In this document: positions 18,301 through 27,058 of the stretch, in pieces | Layout of the letters: the number at the start of each line of letters is the position of its first letter | Numbering within the stretch: position 1 is the first letter of the stretch | Origin: JAVBOW01 sp031550615 | GTDB lineage: Bacteria; Bacteroidota; Bacteroidia; Bacteroidales; Rikenellaceae | Assembly (NCBI GenBank): GCA_031550615.1 | Contig: JAVBOL010000016.1 | Location: 1-50,423, forward strand | Direction of reading: 5' to 3' | DNA: 50,423 bases | Translations under genes and position numbers: made by a program | Notes under the pieces: model-generated | Seen by the model: the letters and a program-made list of their open reading frames with translations, nothing else | What the model was told of the DNA's origin: nothing | Database searches by the model: none

Positions 18301-18537
18301 GCCACCATCGGTTATAATTTCAACGCCAAGCTGCTCAAGAAGATCCGCCTTAACGGCCTTCGCATCTACGCCTCGGGCAACAACCTGCTCTATTTCTGGC
18401 GCGGCGGCTACCGAGGCATCGACCCCGAGTCGCGCTACACCAGCAGCCCGTATAACAGCCCGCTCATCTCGGGCTACCAGAGGGGCGGTTTCCCGATCAC
18501 CTCGACCTATACGATGGGTATCGACATCACCTTCTAA
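15361..18537 (+). CDS. susC: SusC-family TonB-dependent outer-membrane transporter
   Basis: The protein has 1058 residues. A signal peptide (about 1-25) is followed by a carboxypeptidase-D regulatory-like beta domain (LVTGKVVDAGGPVAGISV), a TonB box region (DELVVVGYG), the plug domain (VDPIVRVRGLGS, IYGSRAANGVIMVTTKSG) and a C-terminal beta-barrel ending in an aromatic-containing strand (TYTMGIDITF). With SusD it would import oligosaccharides across the outer membrane, powered by TonB. It is the first gene of the PUL operon, under the operator-bearing promoter. Substrate (alginate) is inferred from the downstream lyases. Confidence 0.96.
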   Translation: MMRIKLFGSLLALTVLLGFALTAHGQGSRLVTGKVVDAGGPVAGISVSVKGSSVGTATDAGGSYSINVPSAESVLVFSGIGYASQEVVVGNRKSIDVKLADESVMMDELVVVGYGVQRKSHLTGAISKFNGENIVDIPVSDVAQALQGKITGVTIQNTSSEVGVDPIVRVRGLGSISAGSYPLVVIDGYPVSDGTGLSSINSSDIASIEVLKDAAAAAIYGSRAANGVIMVTTKSGSLNAPKYTVKYYGGLKRAYQLHDLMTSREYLELLEWQGSVGGVGSNMQARQAAWLEDNLGYTDWQRLALRDMTHINSIQASVSGGKKEFKYYVSGSYTDDQGLMLQNEVKKLSFRTKLDAMLSKSTTFGVNFTANYSQTDRPTNNFIDYYRTPSFLPLYHNAFSSALTGVPVGQYARGNHFIGLSTPTAGVDEYGNPTFDNAGATSGPFTSANNNPRTVLDKTIRANESFQSVGNVYLNISLTPNLIFRTSNGYNFRYSPQMNYYDKDARQDDVESTAMYRNDLYLHLLTENTLTWMKTYCRNHNFNLLVGYTLEKTRQEFAVMNGMSFPTDKVHTLNHATAFQLKTSSGGLGTGTYRFPDKILEGYLSRLTYSYKDKYLASASLRLDRSSIFAPGERGGWFPSASLGWVVSNEKFMKPVEWISQLKLRASYGVTGNNNIPANSFMNGYGSANYALGVATGTIVPGLALTSTSDGNPALTWEQTREFNYGLDLSLLRNKVTLAVDYYYSTTKSLLLEQPAPSFTGFTHYWNNIGRLRNKGIEIQLDTRNISHKHFNWQTNVNFSMNRNRILDLGGDERILTPGYRNELYLAQVGKPVVQYYGYKIIGVWNSYDEIAANPHFLNNVDAPGTARILDADNSGVLDANDRVALGNPYPDFTWGMTNTFQWKNFDLSFLIQGVEGISVFNDDGSYTESYKWNRHYTDNRWVSPSHPGDGMTPYDRSSGQDLTLTDYMIEDASYICLRSATIGYNFNAKLLKKIRLNGLRIYASGNNLLYFWRGGYRGIDPESRYTSSPYNSPLISGYQRGGFPITSTYTMGIDITF

Positions 18538-18539
18538 TC

Positions 18540-20048
18540 ATGACCGACACCATGAAAACATTAAAATACAGCATAGCGGCACTATTTGCACTGGCCCTCG
18601 CCTCGTGTAACCTCGACACGCCGCCATATTCGGAAATCCCCGAAGACGATTTTTTCAAAACGCCGGAGGAGGTCAACCAGGGTGTACTCGGATGTTACAG
18701 CCGCCTGCACGGGGTGATGTACTACGAGTGGGCCGTGACGGAACTGCGCACCGACAACACGCGCATGTACGCCACCGGATCGACCACCAACACCAGCCGC
18801 CTTGTCGAACAGCTCGACCAGGCCACCATCCTGACCACCAACGATTGGGTGAACACCTATTGGGAGGCCTCATACCAGGCCATACTGAGCTGCAATAAGG
18901 TGCTAAAGAACCTTTCCGTGGTCACCAACCCAGCGCAGAGGGCGCAGTATGAGGCCGAGGCCAAATTCCTGCGCGCAATGCTGCACTTCAACCTGGTGCG
19001 CCTGTGGGGGCCGGTTTTCAAAATGGATGAGTACATCCCCGCGCCCCTGGCCCGCAAAAAGCAGCGCTCGAACGTGGACGACGTGTATGAGATGATCGAA
19101 ACCGATCTCGAAGATATCGTCAACAACGGCAGTCTGCCCGCATCATATTCGAGCAGCGACCTGGGACGCGCCACGAGCGTGGCAGCCAAGGCATTGCTTG
19201 CCAAGGTCTACATGACGCATTACGAGGTCGGACAAGACCTCTACCTCGCAGCGGAGGGGCTGCTTTCGCAGGTGCTCACCGCTGTTGGCAATCCCCAATC
19301 TTCCGCCGACCTGGTGCCATATGCGCGTATCTTCGACGTTACCAATGAGATGAACGACGAGATCATCTTCGCCGTGCGCTATAAAACGGGCGGCAGCGGC
19401 CTGGGATCGCCCTTCGGCAGCATGTTCGCCCCCGCGAGCAGCGGCGCGAGCGTGATCGTGGGGCAGGGCAGCTCGTGGAACTGGCCCTCAGATAACATAC
19501 TGGCCGCTTTCCGCTCGGAGGAAGGCGACACGAGGCTTGCGCTTTCGCTCAAGGAGAGCTACGTGAACGTCATCTCCGGCACGACGGTCAACGCTCGATA
19601 TATCACCAAATTCCTGTCGCAGACCAGCCTGAAGTTCGATTGCGAGAACGACTGGCCGATCATCCGCACGGGCGACGTGGTACTGCTCTACGCCGAGTTG
19701 CTCAATGAGCTCTATGGCCCGGCCAACGCCTACAAGTACATCAATATGACCCGCCAGCGCGCCGGTCTGCCCGCCCTCACCTCGACCGAGGCGCCCGACC
19801 AGATCACCTTCCGCGCCGCGGTGCGCAAGGAGCGCCGCCTTGAGCTGGCCTTCGAGAACCAGCGCTGGGCCGACCTGTTGCGTTGGGGCGTTGCGTCGCA
19901 GACCGTCAGCGCATATATGGCCGGCGAATCGTTCTACGGCGGATACAGCTACTCCGTAGGCCCGATCAACGACAACCAGTGCATGCTGCCCATCCCGCAG
20001 TCGGTGATGGACATCAACCCTTCGGTAGCACAAAACCCCGGATACTAA
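18540..20048 (+). CDS. susD: SusD-family glycan-binding lipoprotein
   Basis: The protein has 502 residues from this start. The lipobox LASC follows a short hydrophobic segment, and an alternative ATG at 18552 would give a more usual MKTLKYS signal peptide. Family features include the early DFFKTPEEVNQGVLGCYS segment, the TPR-like EAKFLRAMLHFNLVRLWGPV helix and a C-terminal RKERRLELAFENQRWADLLRW segment. It acts as the surface lid of the SusC transporter and holds oligosaccharides for import. It lies 2 bp after susC. Confidence 0.96.
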   Translation: MTDTMKTLKYSIAALFALALASCNLDTPPYSEIPEDDFFKTPEEVNQGVLGCYSRLHGVMYYEWAVTELRTDNTRMYATGSTTNTSRLVEQLDQATILTTNDWVNTYWEASYQAILSCNKVLKNLSVVTNPAQRAQYEAEAKFLRAMLHFNLVRLWGPVFKMDEYIPAPLARKKQRSNVDDVYEMIETDLEDIVNNGSLPASYSSSDLGRATSVAAKALLAKVYMTHYEVGQDLYLAAEGLLSQVLTAVGNPQSSADLVPYARIFDVTNEMNDEIIFAVRYKTGGSGLGSPFGSMFAPASSGASVIVGQGSSWNWPSDNILAAFRSEEGDTRLALSLKESYVNVISGTTVNARYITKFLSQTSLKFDCENDWPIIRTGDVVLLYAELLNELYGPANAYKYINMTRQRAGLPALTSTEAPDQITFRAAVRKERRLELAFENQRWADLLRWGVASQTVSAYMAGESFYGGYSYSVGPINDNQCMLPIPQSVMDINPSVAQNPGY

Positions 20049-20061
20049 ACCGACGTACGCC

Positions 20062-21873
20062 ATGAAAAAGATACTCAATATTTTCGCGCTGTGCGCCGCA
20101 ACGTTTTGCGTCGCCGCGCTCACGGGCTGCAACGAAACGCTCGAATACATCAAAAAGGAATCGCTGCCGCCGGTAATCACATCATTCTCTCCGGCCACCG
20201 CCATCGTCGGGGGCCAGATATCGGTCAAGGGCGAGAACCTCGAACGCATCACCGCCGCGACTATCGGCGGACTGCCCGTCGAGATCAAAAGCTATGTGGG
20301 TACGGGCGAGGTCATAATCCTTGCCTCGGCCACCGGCCAGGACGGAACCATCGTGCTGACCAACTCGGCAGGAACGGGAGAGAGCGAGAGCTCATTTGCC
20401 TATAATTACGTCCGGCCCACGGTAAACGCCTCGCAGCTGCCCGGATCGGTCGAACTCAACACCGAACTGACCATAACCGGGACGAATATGAACGTGGCCA
20501 ACTTCGTATACTTCGTCGTTGCGGGCAAGGATCCCGCGAAGGCCACCATCCTCACGCAGAATAAGCGCGAGATCGTTATCAAGGTACCTTATGTGCCCGG
20601 TGACGACGCGACCCTCGAATTCGGCTACGTGAGCGGCCCCGGGAGCACCACGATGACCACGGACGGCACGCAGATGGAGATCGTGCGCAACGCCCCGGCC
20701 TTCGATCCCGTCACCTTCGGCGAGAAGGAGATCGGTTATAAGGTCAACCTGACAGGTGTGAACCTCCAGAAGATCGACTCGATCCTGGTAGGCGGCGTTA
20801 AGGCCCCCCTCTCCAATAAGACCGCCACGACGCTCACCTTTACCGTCCCGACCGGCACTTTCGCCGAGGGAGTTACCACGGGGCAGGATGTGTTCGCATA
20901 TTGTTTTGAAGGGAACGAAGAGCAGGACCTGGGCGCGATGGACGTTATGGTGCCGCGCGGGGCGCTCCACTGGAGGGATATCTTCCTCGGATCGACCGAT
21001 CCGGCCAACCGCGCCGGGTTCTTCTCCTACGAGTTGGGCGAGACCATCGACAACAGCAAGTTCGCTACCGACATAGACCCCGTGGCCGCACAGTACACTA
21101 TGGGTAAGAGCGCCGCCGGAGCGAGTGGCGGACCATGGACAGGACTTGCCTGTTCGAAGCCGAACGTGCCCCTGGTGAGCGAGACGGCCTACAATTCGGT
21201 GAAGCCTTATTTCTTCATGACCGCCATGAGCGGACGAGGACTTGCCATTTCGAGCCCCGGCACGAGCTCTTCCCAGCCCCGCAACTACCGCATGAACGGT
21301 GTGAGCAGCCAGCGTGTGCCCCTGGGTACTAACGCGGAGTACGACTGTTGCGGTTCGGTGGTGGTGATGCACCGTCTGCTCTACCCGGGCGATCTGACCA
21401 ACCGTGCAGCCGAGGACCGCGTTATCAATATCGTGAAGGCAGATACGCTGACCGTCATCAACCAGGGAACTTTCCCGATCGACGTGACGAATAACACCAT
21501 CGCCGGCATCAAACTGCTCGGCACCGGGAACCTGCCTTCTGGCGCTCTGCGCAGCCAGGAGAACACTACCGGATCAGGCCTCACGCCCACTTCTGGTACG
21601 GCTATCTGGGGTACGGCCTCGATAGGCAGCACATTGGTCGTTCCTTATAACAGCGACGACAATGTGCTCGACGCGGTGATAATGAGCATCTACTACGACT
21701 ATCGCGGCTACGACGCCACCAAGCCCGCATCCAACATCAAGAAGATCGGCTTTATGTACATCAAGCGTCTTACCCTGCGCGACGGAGCAAGCGCTGAAAC
21801 CCCTGCCAAGAGCAATATCACCTTCGACATGTATTGGCAGAAGTATGCGAACAATCCCATTTTGGCTCAATAA
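20062..21873 (+). CDS. Surface glycan-binding lipoprotein with TIG domains (first)
   Basis: The protein has 603 residues. Lipobox LTGC follows a hydrophobic signal segment. Three TIG/IPT-like immunoglobulin-fold repeats can be traced: from ITSFSPATAIVGGQISVKGENL, from NTELTITGTNM and from GYKVNLTGVNLQKIDSILVGG. The C-terminal half (about 310-603) is a separate domain, predicted to bind the glycan, and resembles the C-terminal domain of the next protein (PYFFMTAMS, SSSQPRNY, FDMYWQKY). The role, as in SusE/SusF or SGBP-B proteins, is to hold polysaccharide at the cell surface. Whether it binds alginate is inferred. Confidence 0.82.
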   Translation: MKKILNIFALCAATFCVAALTGCNETLEYIKKESLPPVITSFSPATAIVGGQISVKGENLERITAATIGGLPVEIKSYVGTGEVIILASATGQDGTIVLTNSAGTGESESSFAYNYVRPTVNASQLPGSVELNTELTITGTNMNVANFVYFVVAGKDPAKATILTQNKREIVIKVPYVPGDDATLEFGYVSGPGSTTMTTDGTQMEIVRNAPAFDPVTFGEKEIGYKVNLTGVNLQKIDSILVGGVKAPLSNKTATTLTFTVPTGTFAEGVTTGQDVFAYCFEGNEEQDLGAMDVMVPRGALHWRDIFLGSTDPANRAGFFSYELGETIDNSKFATDIDPVAAQYTMGKSAAGASGGPWTGLACSKPNVPLVSETAYNSVKPYFFMTAMSGRGLAISSPGTSSSQPRNYRMNGVSSQRVPLGTNAEYDCCGSVVVMHRLLYPGDLTNRAAEDRVINIVKADTLTVINQGTFPIDVTNNTIAGIKLLGTGNLPSGALRSQENTTGSGLTPTSGTAIWGTASIGSTLVVPYNSDDNVLDAVIMSIYYDYRGYDATKPASNIKKIGFMYIKRLTLRDGASAETPAKSNITFDMYWQKYANNPILAQ

Positions 21874-21891
21874 CACCAAAAGAGAATCGAT

Positions 21892-23940
21892 ATGAAAAAA
21901 CAGATAAACAGGCTATTCGCCTCCGTCGCACTGGTAGCGCTCACCCTTACGGTGGGATGCGACCCGTACGAGATCAACGATGGCAAGGGCATCTACCATG
22001 CCCCGGCGGTGAAGTCATTCAGTCCCGCCACGACCCCCACTTCGGGTAAGGCCCCCGGCACCGAGGTGATCTTCGAGGGCGTGAGCCTCGACAATGTTTC
22101 GCACGTGACCTTCACGGCGGAAAATGAAACCACGGAATTCCCCGCCGCCATCAACAGCCAGGCGTTCAAACGTCTGGCCGTCGCGGTGCCCACCGGCGAC
22201 TTCCCGCAGGATGTGATCACCACCACCTTCTTCAAGGTCTACGATATTAACGACCAGGTTATCTACACCAACCCCTATTACGTTAAGGTGCCCCTGACGG
22301 ACGCCTATGTCAGCAGCGCCACCCCCAACCAGAAGGCTAACCTGGGCACGACCATCACCCTGGCCGGCCAGAACCTCGACAAGGTGACGGGAGTCGTGGT
22401 CGGTCCGTCGACCATTGCGCGCACCGACTTCGTAGCCGGCGCTACGGCGACCCAGATCAAGGTCGTTGTCCCGTTCCACGCCAGCTATGTGGCCGGCGAG
22501 AACACCGTCGCGCTCAAGGCCACCTGGGAAGAGGGCGGCACACCAAAGAGCGACATCGTTATCAACAGCGCCTATGTGATAACCCTGCCCAAGCCCACGG
22601 CGCCGACCGCCGGAGAGATCCTCGCGAACACCACCACCCCCGCCGTGATCGGCGACGAGGTGACCTTCGCGGGCGAATTCCTGACCCTCTACGACTCGGT
22701 ATACGTCGATGGTGTGAAAGCCTCGATCCAAGCCAAGACGGACGGCACGCTGACCGTCAAGATCGCCAACGTGGCTTACGCCAACCCGACGCTGCACTCG
22801 ACCTCTATCGTTGGCTACCACAGCCCGTTTGCCGTGGCGAACACGCTCTGGAGCAGCTTCCAATTCGATGCAACGCCCCTCTCTGCGCCCGTAACCCCGC
22901 CCGCGTTCACCGCAGTGACCTCGATCCAGGACGGCTATGACGCCGTCAGCGCGCCTACGCTCGCCAAGAGGTACTACCTGAAAAAAGAGGTGACCATCTC
23001 GGGGACGGACCTCGACATAGTCGACTCGCTCTACCTGGGCGATTACAAAGCCCCCATCAAGGGTACTGCGACCGCTACCTCACTCACCTTCACCGTTCCC
23101 GACGACTATGAGTTCACCACAGCCGTCGATTGCGAACTCGTGGCTTACTACAACAATGCCACCGAGGCGTCGTTTGCCACCGATATGAAGGTCTATCCGT
23201 TCTATTTCTGGAAAGGAAAGGTAGTCGGAGCTCAGGGCCTGAAAGATTGCTGCTTTATGGGACTTACCTCCGGAAATGTCTATACTACCGACCAATGGGC
23301 GACCCTCGATGCGAAAGCGGCCGATCCGACCTACCAGAAAGCCGATGCTGCGGGCGCCAGCGGCAGTATTATGAATCCCAAGAACGTGCTCAATAAGGCT
23401 GTTTACACCTCTGCAGCCGATTGGTATGCCGTCGAGCCTTACTTCTTCATTTCCGTATCGACGAGCGGCGGAGCCCAGCCTCCTGTGCTGCAATCTACTT
23501 CGAACAGCAGCTCCCAGCTTAAAAACTTCAAAACCTCCGGGGGATCGGCGCTTATGTCGGCAGGTTACGGCAGCTCGATGCTCTTCTATAAGATAATAAG
23601 TGCCGGATCGGGAAATGAGCTGATATATGCAGACTCTGTGCGCAATGGCAGCATAACAAACCTGCTCGGTTACAGCCCGTCGATCACATCCGGTATTGTA
23701 AGCGCCCCCGGCTATGTGACAACGGAAACCGCTACCGACTTTGCCCTTAACAGCGTGATAATGGCCTATATGCCGACTTATACTATAGGGGCGAAACTGG
23801 CTTCGGGCAATGCGGCTACGGGCCTTTACCAGATAGGCTTTATCCATGTCAGAGAGATTAATGGCGTGTCCGAAGGATGGAGCACATCCGCTAAGTTGAC
23901 ATTCGATATATACTGGCCTAAGAATTACAAGAATTACTAA
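21892..23940 (+). CDS. Surface glycan-binding lipoprotein with TIG domains (second)
   Basis: The protein has 682 residues. Lipobox TVGC closes the signal peptide. About four TIG-like repeats are visible, including KSFSPATTPTSGKAPGTEVIFEG, NLGTTITLAGQNLDKVTGVVVG, GDEVTFAGEFLTLYDSVYVDG and KKEVTISGTDLDIVDSLYLG. The C-terminal domain matches that of the preceding protein in order and motifs (PYFFISVS, SSSQLKNF, TFDIYWPKNY). The two therefore look like an old duplication with one extra spacer repeat here, which would place the binding domain further from the membrane. It ends 6 bp before the first PL6 gene and in the same frame. Confidence 0.82.
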   Translation: MKKQINRLFASVALVALTLTVGCDPYEINDGKGIYHAPAVKSFSPATTPTSGKAPGTEVIFEGVSLDNVSHVTFTAENETTEFPAAINSQAFKRLAVAVPTGDFPQDVITTTFFKVYDINDQVIYTNPYYVKVPLTDAYVSSATPNQKANLGTTITLAGQNLDKVTGVVVGPSTIARTDFVAGATATQIKVVVPFHASYVAGENTVALKATWEEGGTPKSDIVINSAYVITLPKPTAPTAGEILANTTTPAVIGDEVTFAGEFLTLYDSVYVDGVKASIQAKTDGTLTVKIANVAYANPTLHSTSIVGYHSPFAVANTLWSSFQFDATPLSAPVTPPAFTAVTSIQDGYDAVSAPTLAKRYYLKKEVTISGTDLDIVDSLYLGDYKAPIKGTATATSLTFTVPDDYEFTTAVDCELVAYYNNATEASFATDMKVYPFYFWKGKVVGAQGLKDCCFMGLTSGNVYTTDQWATLDAKAADPTYQKADAAGASGSIMNPKNVLNKAVYTSAADWYAVEPYFFISVSTSGGAQPPVLQSTSNSSSQLKNFKTSGGSALMSAGYGSSMLFYKIISAGSGNELIYADSVRNGSITNLLGYSPSITSGIVSAPGYVTTETATDFALNSVIMAYMPTYTIGAKLASGNAATGLYQIGFIHVREINGVSEGWSTSAKLTFDIYWPKNYKNY

Positions 23941-23946
23941 TTTTCC

Positions 23947-25578
23947 TTGAACTTCCCAAGGCTCATATCCATGACACTCCTCCTTCTTGCCGTTGCGTGC
24001 GGCGGGAAGGGGGAGAGTGTCGTGCCCGTCGATCCGGGTACGGAGGAGCCTACGGAGCCTACCACTCCGGACGAGCCGACCACCCCGGACGAACCGGCCG
24101 AACCGGTCACACCGACGGAGCCCGTCACGCCGCCCGATCCCGAGCCGGGACGCGTCCACATGCGGCGCTTTACGACCGTCGAGGCGCTCAACGCCGCGAC
24201 GGACATCGCCCCCGGCGATACGCTGGAACTTGCGGCGGGGACGTTCACCGGCAAGCGCCTGGCGATACATGCCGCCGGTACGGCGGCGATGCCCGTGGTG
24301 GTAAAGGGCGTCCCGGGACAGACAATACTTACAGGAACATCCGGCGCATTCATCTCGGGCAGCCACATCGTGGTGCGCGATTTGTGGTTCAAAGACCCGA
24401 CCTCGACGCACAAGGGGCGTGATATCGTCGAGTTGCGCAACAGCGCGAAAAACGCGCTGGCGAGCGACTGCCGCCTGACCAACTGCGCGATAACGGGGGA
24501 TAACCTCACCGAACAGAAGGCGGTCGACTACAAATGGGTGTCGCTCTTCGGGGTGCGCAACCAGGTGGACAGCTGCACGTTCACCGATAAACGCAACATG
24601 GGTACGCTGCTGGTCGTGTGGATAAACACCGCGGACCTCACGGTCCCCGCCCACAGGATATTCAAGAACTTCTTTTCGCGCCCGATGTCGATGACCGAGA
24701 TCGTGGACGGCAAGGAGAGCACCATGAACGGGCAGGAGGTCATACGCATAGCGGACAGCGGCACATGGGACCGCAACGCGGGATGCCTGGTGGAGGGCAA
24801 CTGTTTCTATAAGTGCAACGGCGAGATCGAAACCATTTCGAACAAGTCGTGCTTTAACGTCTACCGCAACAACCTCTTCGAGGAGTGCGTGGGCAGCATC
24901 ACCCTTCGCCACGGCGACGACTGCACGGTCGACGGCAACTACTTCCTCGGACGGGGGGTGAAATACACCGCCGGGGTGCGCATCATCGGTGAGCGCCACA
25001 CGGTGATAAACAACTACTTCGAGAACCTCTCCGGCGACGCGAAGTACCGCGGGGCGATCTCGACCGTAATGGGCTATGAAAACCCTACGCCGGGAACCTA
25101 CTACCAGGTCAAAAACGCGCTGGTGGCTTTCAACACCATAGTCGACTGCACCTACGGCATCAACGTCAACTACGGCGAAAAACTCCAGGTTATGCCCGTG
25201 GTGAGCACTACGGTGGCCTATAACGTGATAAGCAACTCGTCCAACAAGAACTACGCCGTCTACCGGTACGACACCCCCGCGCCCGAGGTGACTTGGGTGG
25301 GTAACGTGTTCAATAACAGCAAGTACAGCGGCACTTACACCGCAGCGAGCTATAACGCCTCGTCGGCCAACCCCAATCTGGTCGCAAGCGGCGATATCCG
25401 CGTTCCCTCGCCCGCCCTCGCACCCTACACGGGGGGCGGCTACGGCGCGGTGAGCTACGACATACTGGGCCGCGCAAGGGGATCGTCGAAAAATCCCGGC
25501 GCAAGCCAGGCCTCGGGCGCACCCACGCGCACGATGCCGACCAAAACCACGACCGGCGCAAGCTGGAAACAAAACTGA
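23947..25578 (+). CDS. PL6 alginate lyase, tethered lipoprotein
   Basis: The protein has 543 residues. A lipoprotein signal ends at Cys18 (LAVACGG), followed by a Thr/Pro/Glu/Asp-rich tether (about 25-60) and a parallel beta-helix PL6 (chondroitinase B-like) domain. The catalytic pair is Lys300 in SNKS and Arg321 in LRHG, 21 residues apart as in chondroitinase B, with His322 next to it. It would cleave the polymer by beta-elimination at the cell surface. The start is TTG, because no ATG is available until 23971, which would leave a signal without positive charge. No sulfatase is nearby, so alginate is favoured over dermatan sulfate. Confidence 0.87.
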   Translation: MNFPRLISMTLLLLAVACGGKGESVVPVDPGTEEPTEPTTPDEPTTPDEPAEPVTPTEPVTPPDPEPGRVHMRRFTTVEALNAATDIAPGDTLELAAGTFTGKRLAIHAAGTAAMPVVVKGVPGQTILTGTSGAFISGSHIVVRDLWFKDPTSTHKGRDIVELRNSAKNALASDCRLTNCAITGDNLTEQKAVDYKWVSLFGVRNQVDSCTFTDKRNMGTLLVVWINTADLTVPAHRIFKNFFSRPMSMTEIVDGKESTMNGQEVIRIADSGTWDRNAGCLVEGNCFYKCNGEIETISNKSCFNVYRNNLFEECVGSITLRHGDDCTVDGNYFLGRGVKYTAGVRIIGERHTVINNYFENLSGDAKYRGAISTVMGYENPTPGTYYQVKNALVAFNTIVDCTYGINVNYGEKLQVMPVVSTTVAYNVISNSSNKNYAVYRYDTPAPEVTWVGNVFNNSKYSGTYTAASYNASSANPNLVASGDIRVPSPALAPYTGGGYGAVSYDILGRARGSSKNPGASQASGAPTRTMPTKTTTGASWKQN

Positions 25579-25584
25579 CAACGC

Positions 25585-27048
25585 ATGAAAAACACGATAT
25601 TCACCCTGCTGGCGCTCATGTGCGCCGCCACGGCTGCGGCACGTCTGCACACGGCGACGGACGCCGCCGGGATCGCCGCCCTCAAAACCCTCGCGGCGGG
25701 CGACACGCTGGTGCTTGCCGAGGGCGAGTGGAAAGATCAGAACGTGAGGCTCACGGGAGCCGGTACGGCGGAAAAACCCGTCGTGGTGATGGCTGCGCAG
25801 AGCGGTAAGACCATATTCACCGGTAAATCCAGTTTTTGGATCGCGGGCGAGTATGTCATCGTCAAAGGACTGTATTTTAAAGATGTAGAGCCAGTGAAGG
25901 GCACCTCCGCGATACAATTCCGCACCGGGACGGGACGCAACGCCAGCCATTGCACGATCACCGACTGCGCCATCACGGCAGACGGCCTGTCGGAAGATTT
26001 GACCGACATGAAATGGCTCTCGCTCTGGGGTACGGAAAACACTGTGGAGGGATGCACGTTTATCGGCAAGGTCAACATGGGTACCACCCTGGTGGTGTGG
26101 TTCGAGGAGGGGATCACCCCTCGCCACACGATACGCGGCAACTATTTTTCGCGCCCGGTGGCGATCACCGACGATAAGGGCAGCAAACTCAACGGCCAGG
26201 AAACGATCCGCATCGGCACATCGGAGGTGTCGATGAGCGACGGCGAATGCCTGGTGGAGGGCAACTGCTTCTATAAGTGCAACGGCGAGGTGGAGGTCGT
26301 CTCGAACAAGTCATGCCGCAACACCTACCGCCGCAACACCTTCATCGAGTGTGTCGGCACGCTGACCCTGCGCCACGGCAACGGCTGCACGGTGGACGGC
26401 AATTTCTTCTTCGGTGGGGCGGTCAAAGGCACCGGCGGGGTGCGCATCATCGGCGAAGACCACCGCGTGTACAACAACTATATGCAGGACCTGGGCGGCG
26501 ACGGCTACTACTCGGGCATAACGACCCTGCAGGGAGAGCGCAACTCGCTCATAAATGGATACTTCGCGGCAAAGAACGTGGACGTGGTGTTCAATACCCT
26601 GATCGACTGTAAGGTGGGTATCTGCATGAACTACGGTTCGACACGCCAGGAATTGCCCATTGAGGACGTGCGTGTGAGCGATAACGTGGTTACCACCGGC
26701 AACGATAAGTTTTGCCCGATCTATGTGAAACTCACCCCCGAGCCGCCCGTTAAACTCTCCTGGCAGAACAACGTCGTGCACGGCGGCAAGATGACCGGCA
26801 TAGGCCCTGCGGCTGCCGGGGCGCGCGACGTCGACCCGATGATCGAGGAGCAGGACGGCCTGTGGCGTCCGGCCAAGGGGTCGCCTATCGCTAAATATGC
26901 CCGCGCGGGCAACGACTTCGTCGACCATGACGCGCTGGGACGCAAACGCGACATGGCAAAGAAAGTGCCCGGGGCGTTCAATCCAGGCGGCAAGGGCGAA
27001 ATAGTCATACCTTCGCCCTCGAATTGCGGCGTCAGTTGGAAACTTTAG
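25585..27048 (+). CDS. PL6 alginate lyase, single-domain, secreted
   Basis: The protein has 487 residues. It has an ordinary signal peptide (MKNTIFTLLALMCAATAAA) and no tether, so it is probably periplasmic. The beta-helix domain carries Lys242 in SNKS and Arg263/His264 in LRHG, again 21 residues apart. It is clearly a paralogue of the gene before it (shared EGNCFYKCNGE, GVRIIGE, NGQE segments) but without its lipobox. The likely role is to shorten imported oligouronates. The gap to the previous gene is 6 bp. Confidence 0.87.
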   Translation: MKNTIFTLLALMCAATAAARLHTATDAAGIAALKTLAAGDTLVLAEGEWKDQNVRLTGAGTAEKPVVVMAAQSGKTIFTGKSSFWIAGEYVIVKGLYFKDVEPVKGTSAIQFRTGTGRNASHCTITDCAITADGLSEDLTDMKWLSLWGTENTVEGCTFIGKVNMGTTLVVWFEEGITPRHTIRGNYFSRPVAITDDKGSKLNGQETIRIGTSEVSMSDGECLVEGNCFYKCNGEVEVVSNKSCRNTYRRNTFIECVGTLTLRHGNGCTVDGNFFFGGAVKGTGGVRIIGEDHRVYNNYMQDLGGDGYYSGITTLQGERNSLINGYFAAKNVDVVFNTLIDCKVGICMNYGSTRQELPIEDVRVSDNVVTTGNDKFCPIYVKLTPEPPVKLSWQNNVVHGGKMTGIGPAAAGARDVDPMIEEQDGLWRPAKGSPIAKYARAGNDFVDHDALGRKRDMAKKVPGAFNPGGKGEIVIPSPSNCGVSWKL

Positions 27049-27058
27049 TACCGTGACC

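Noticed and set aside
23938..23949. Stop-codon read-through fusing the second surface protein to the PL6 lipoprotein, as they share a frame
   Set aside because: The PL6 protein has its own lipoprotein signal directly after the TTG start, which would make no sense inside a fusion.
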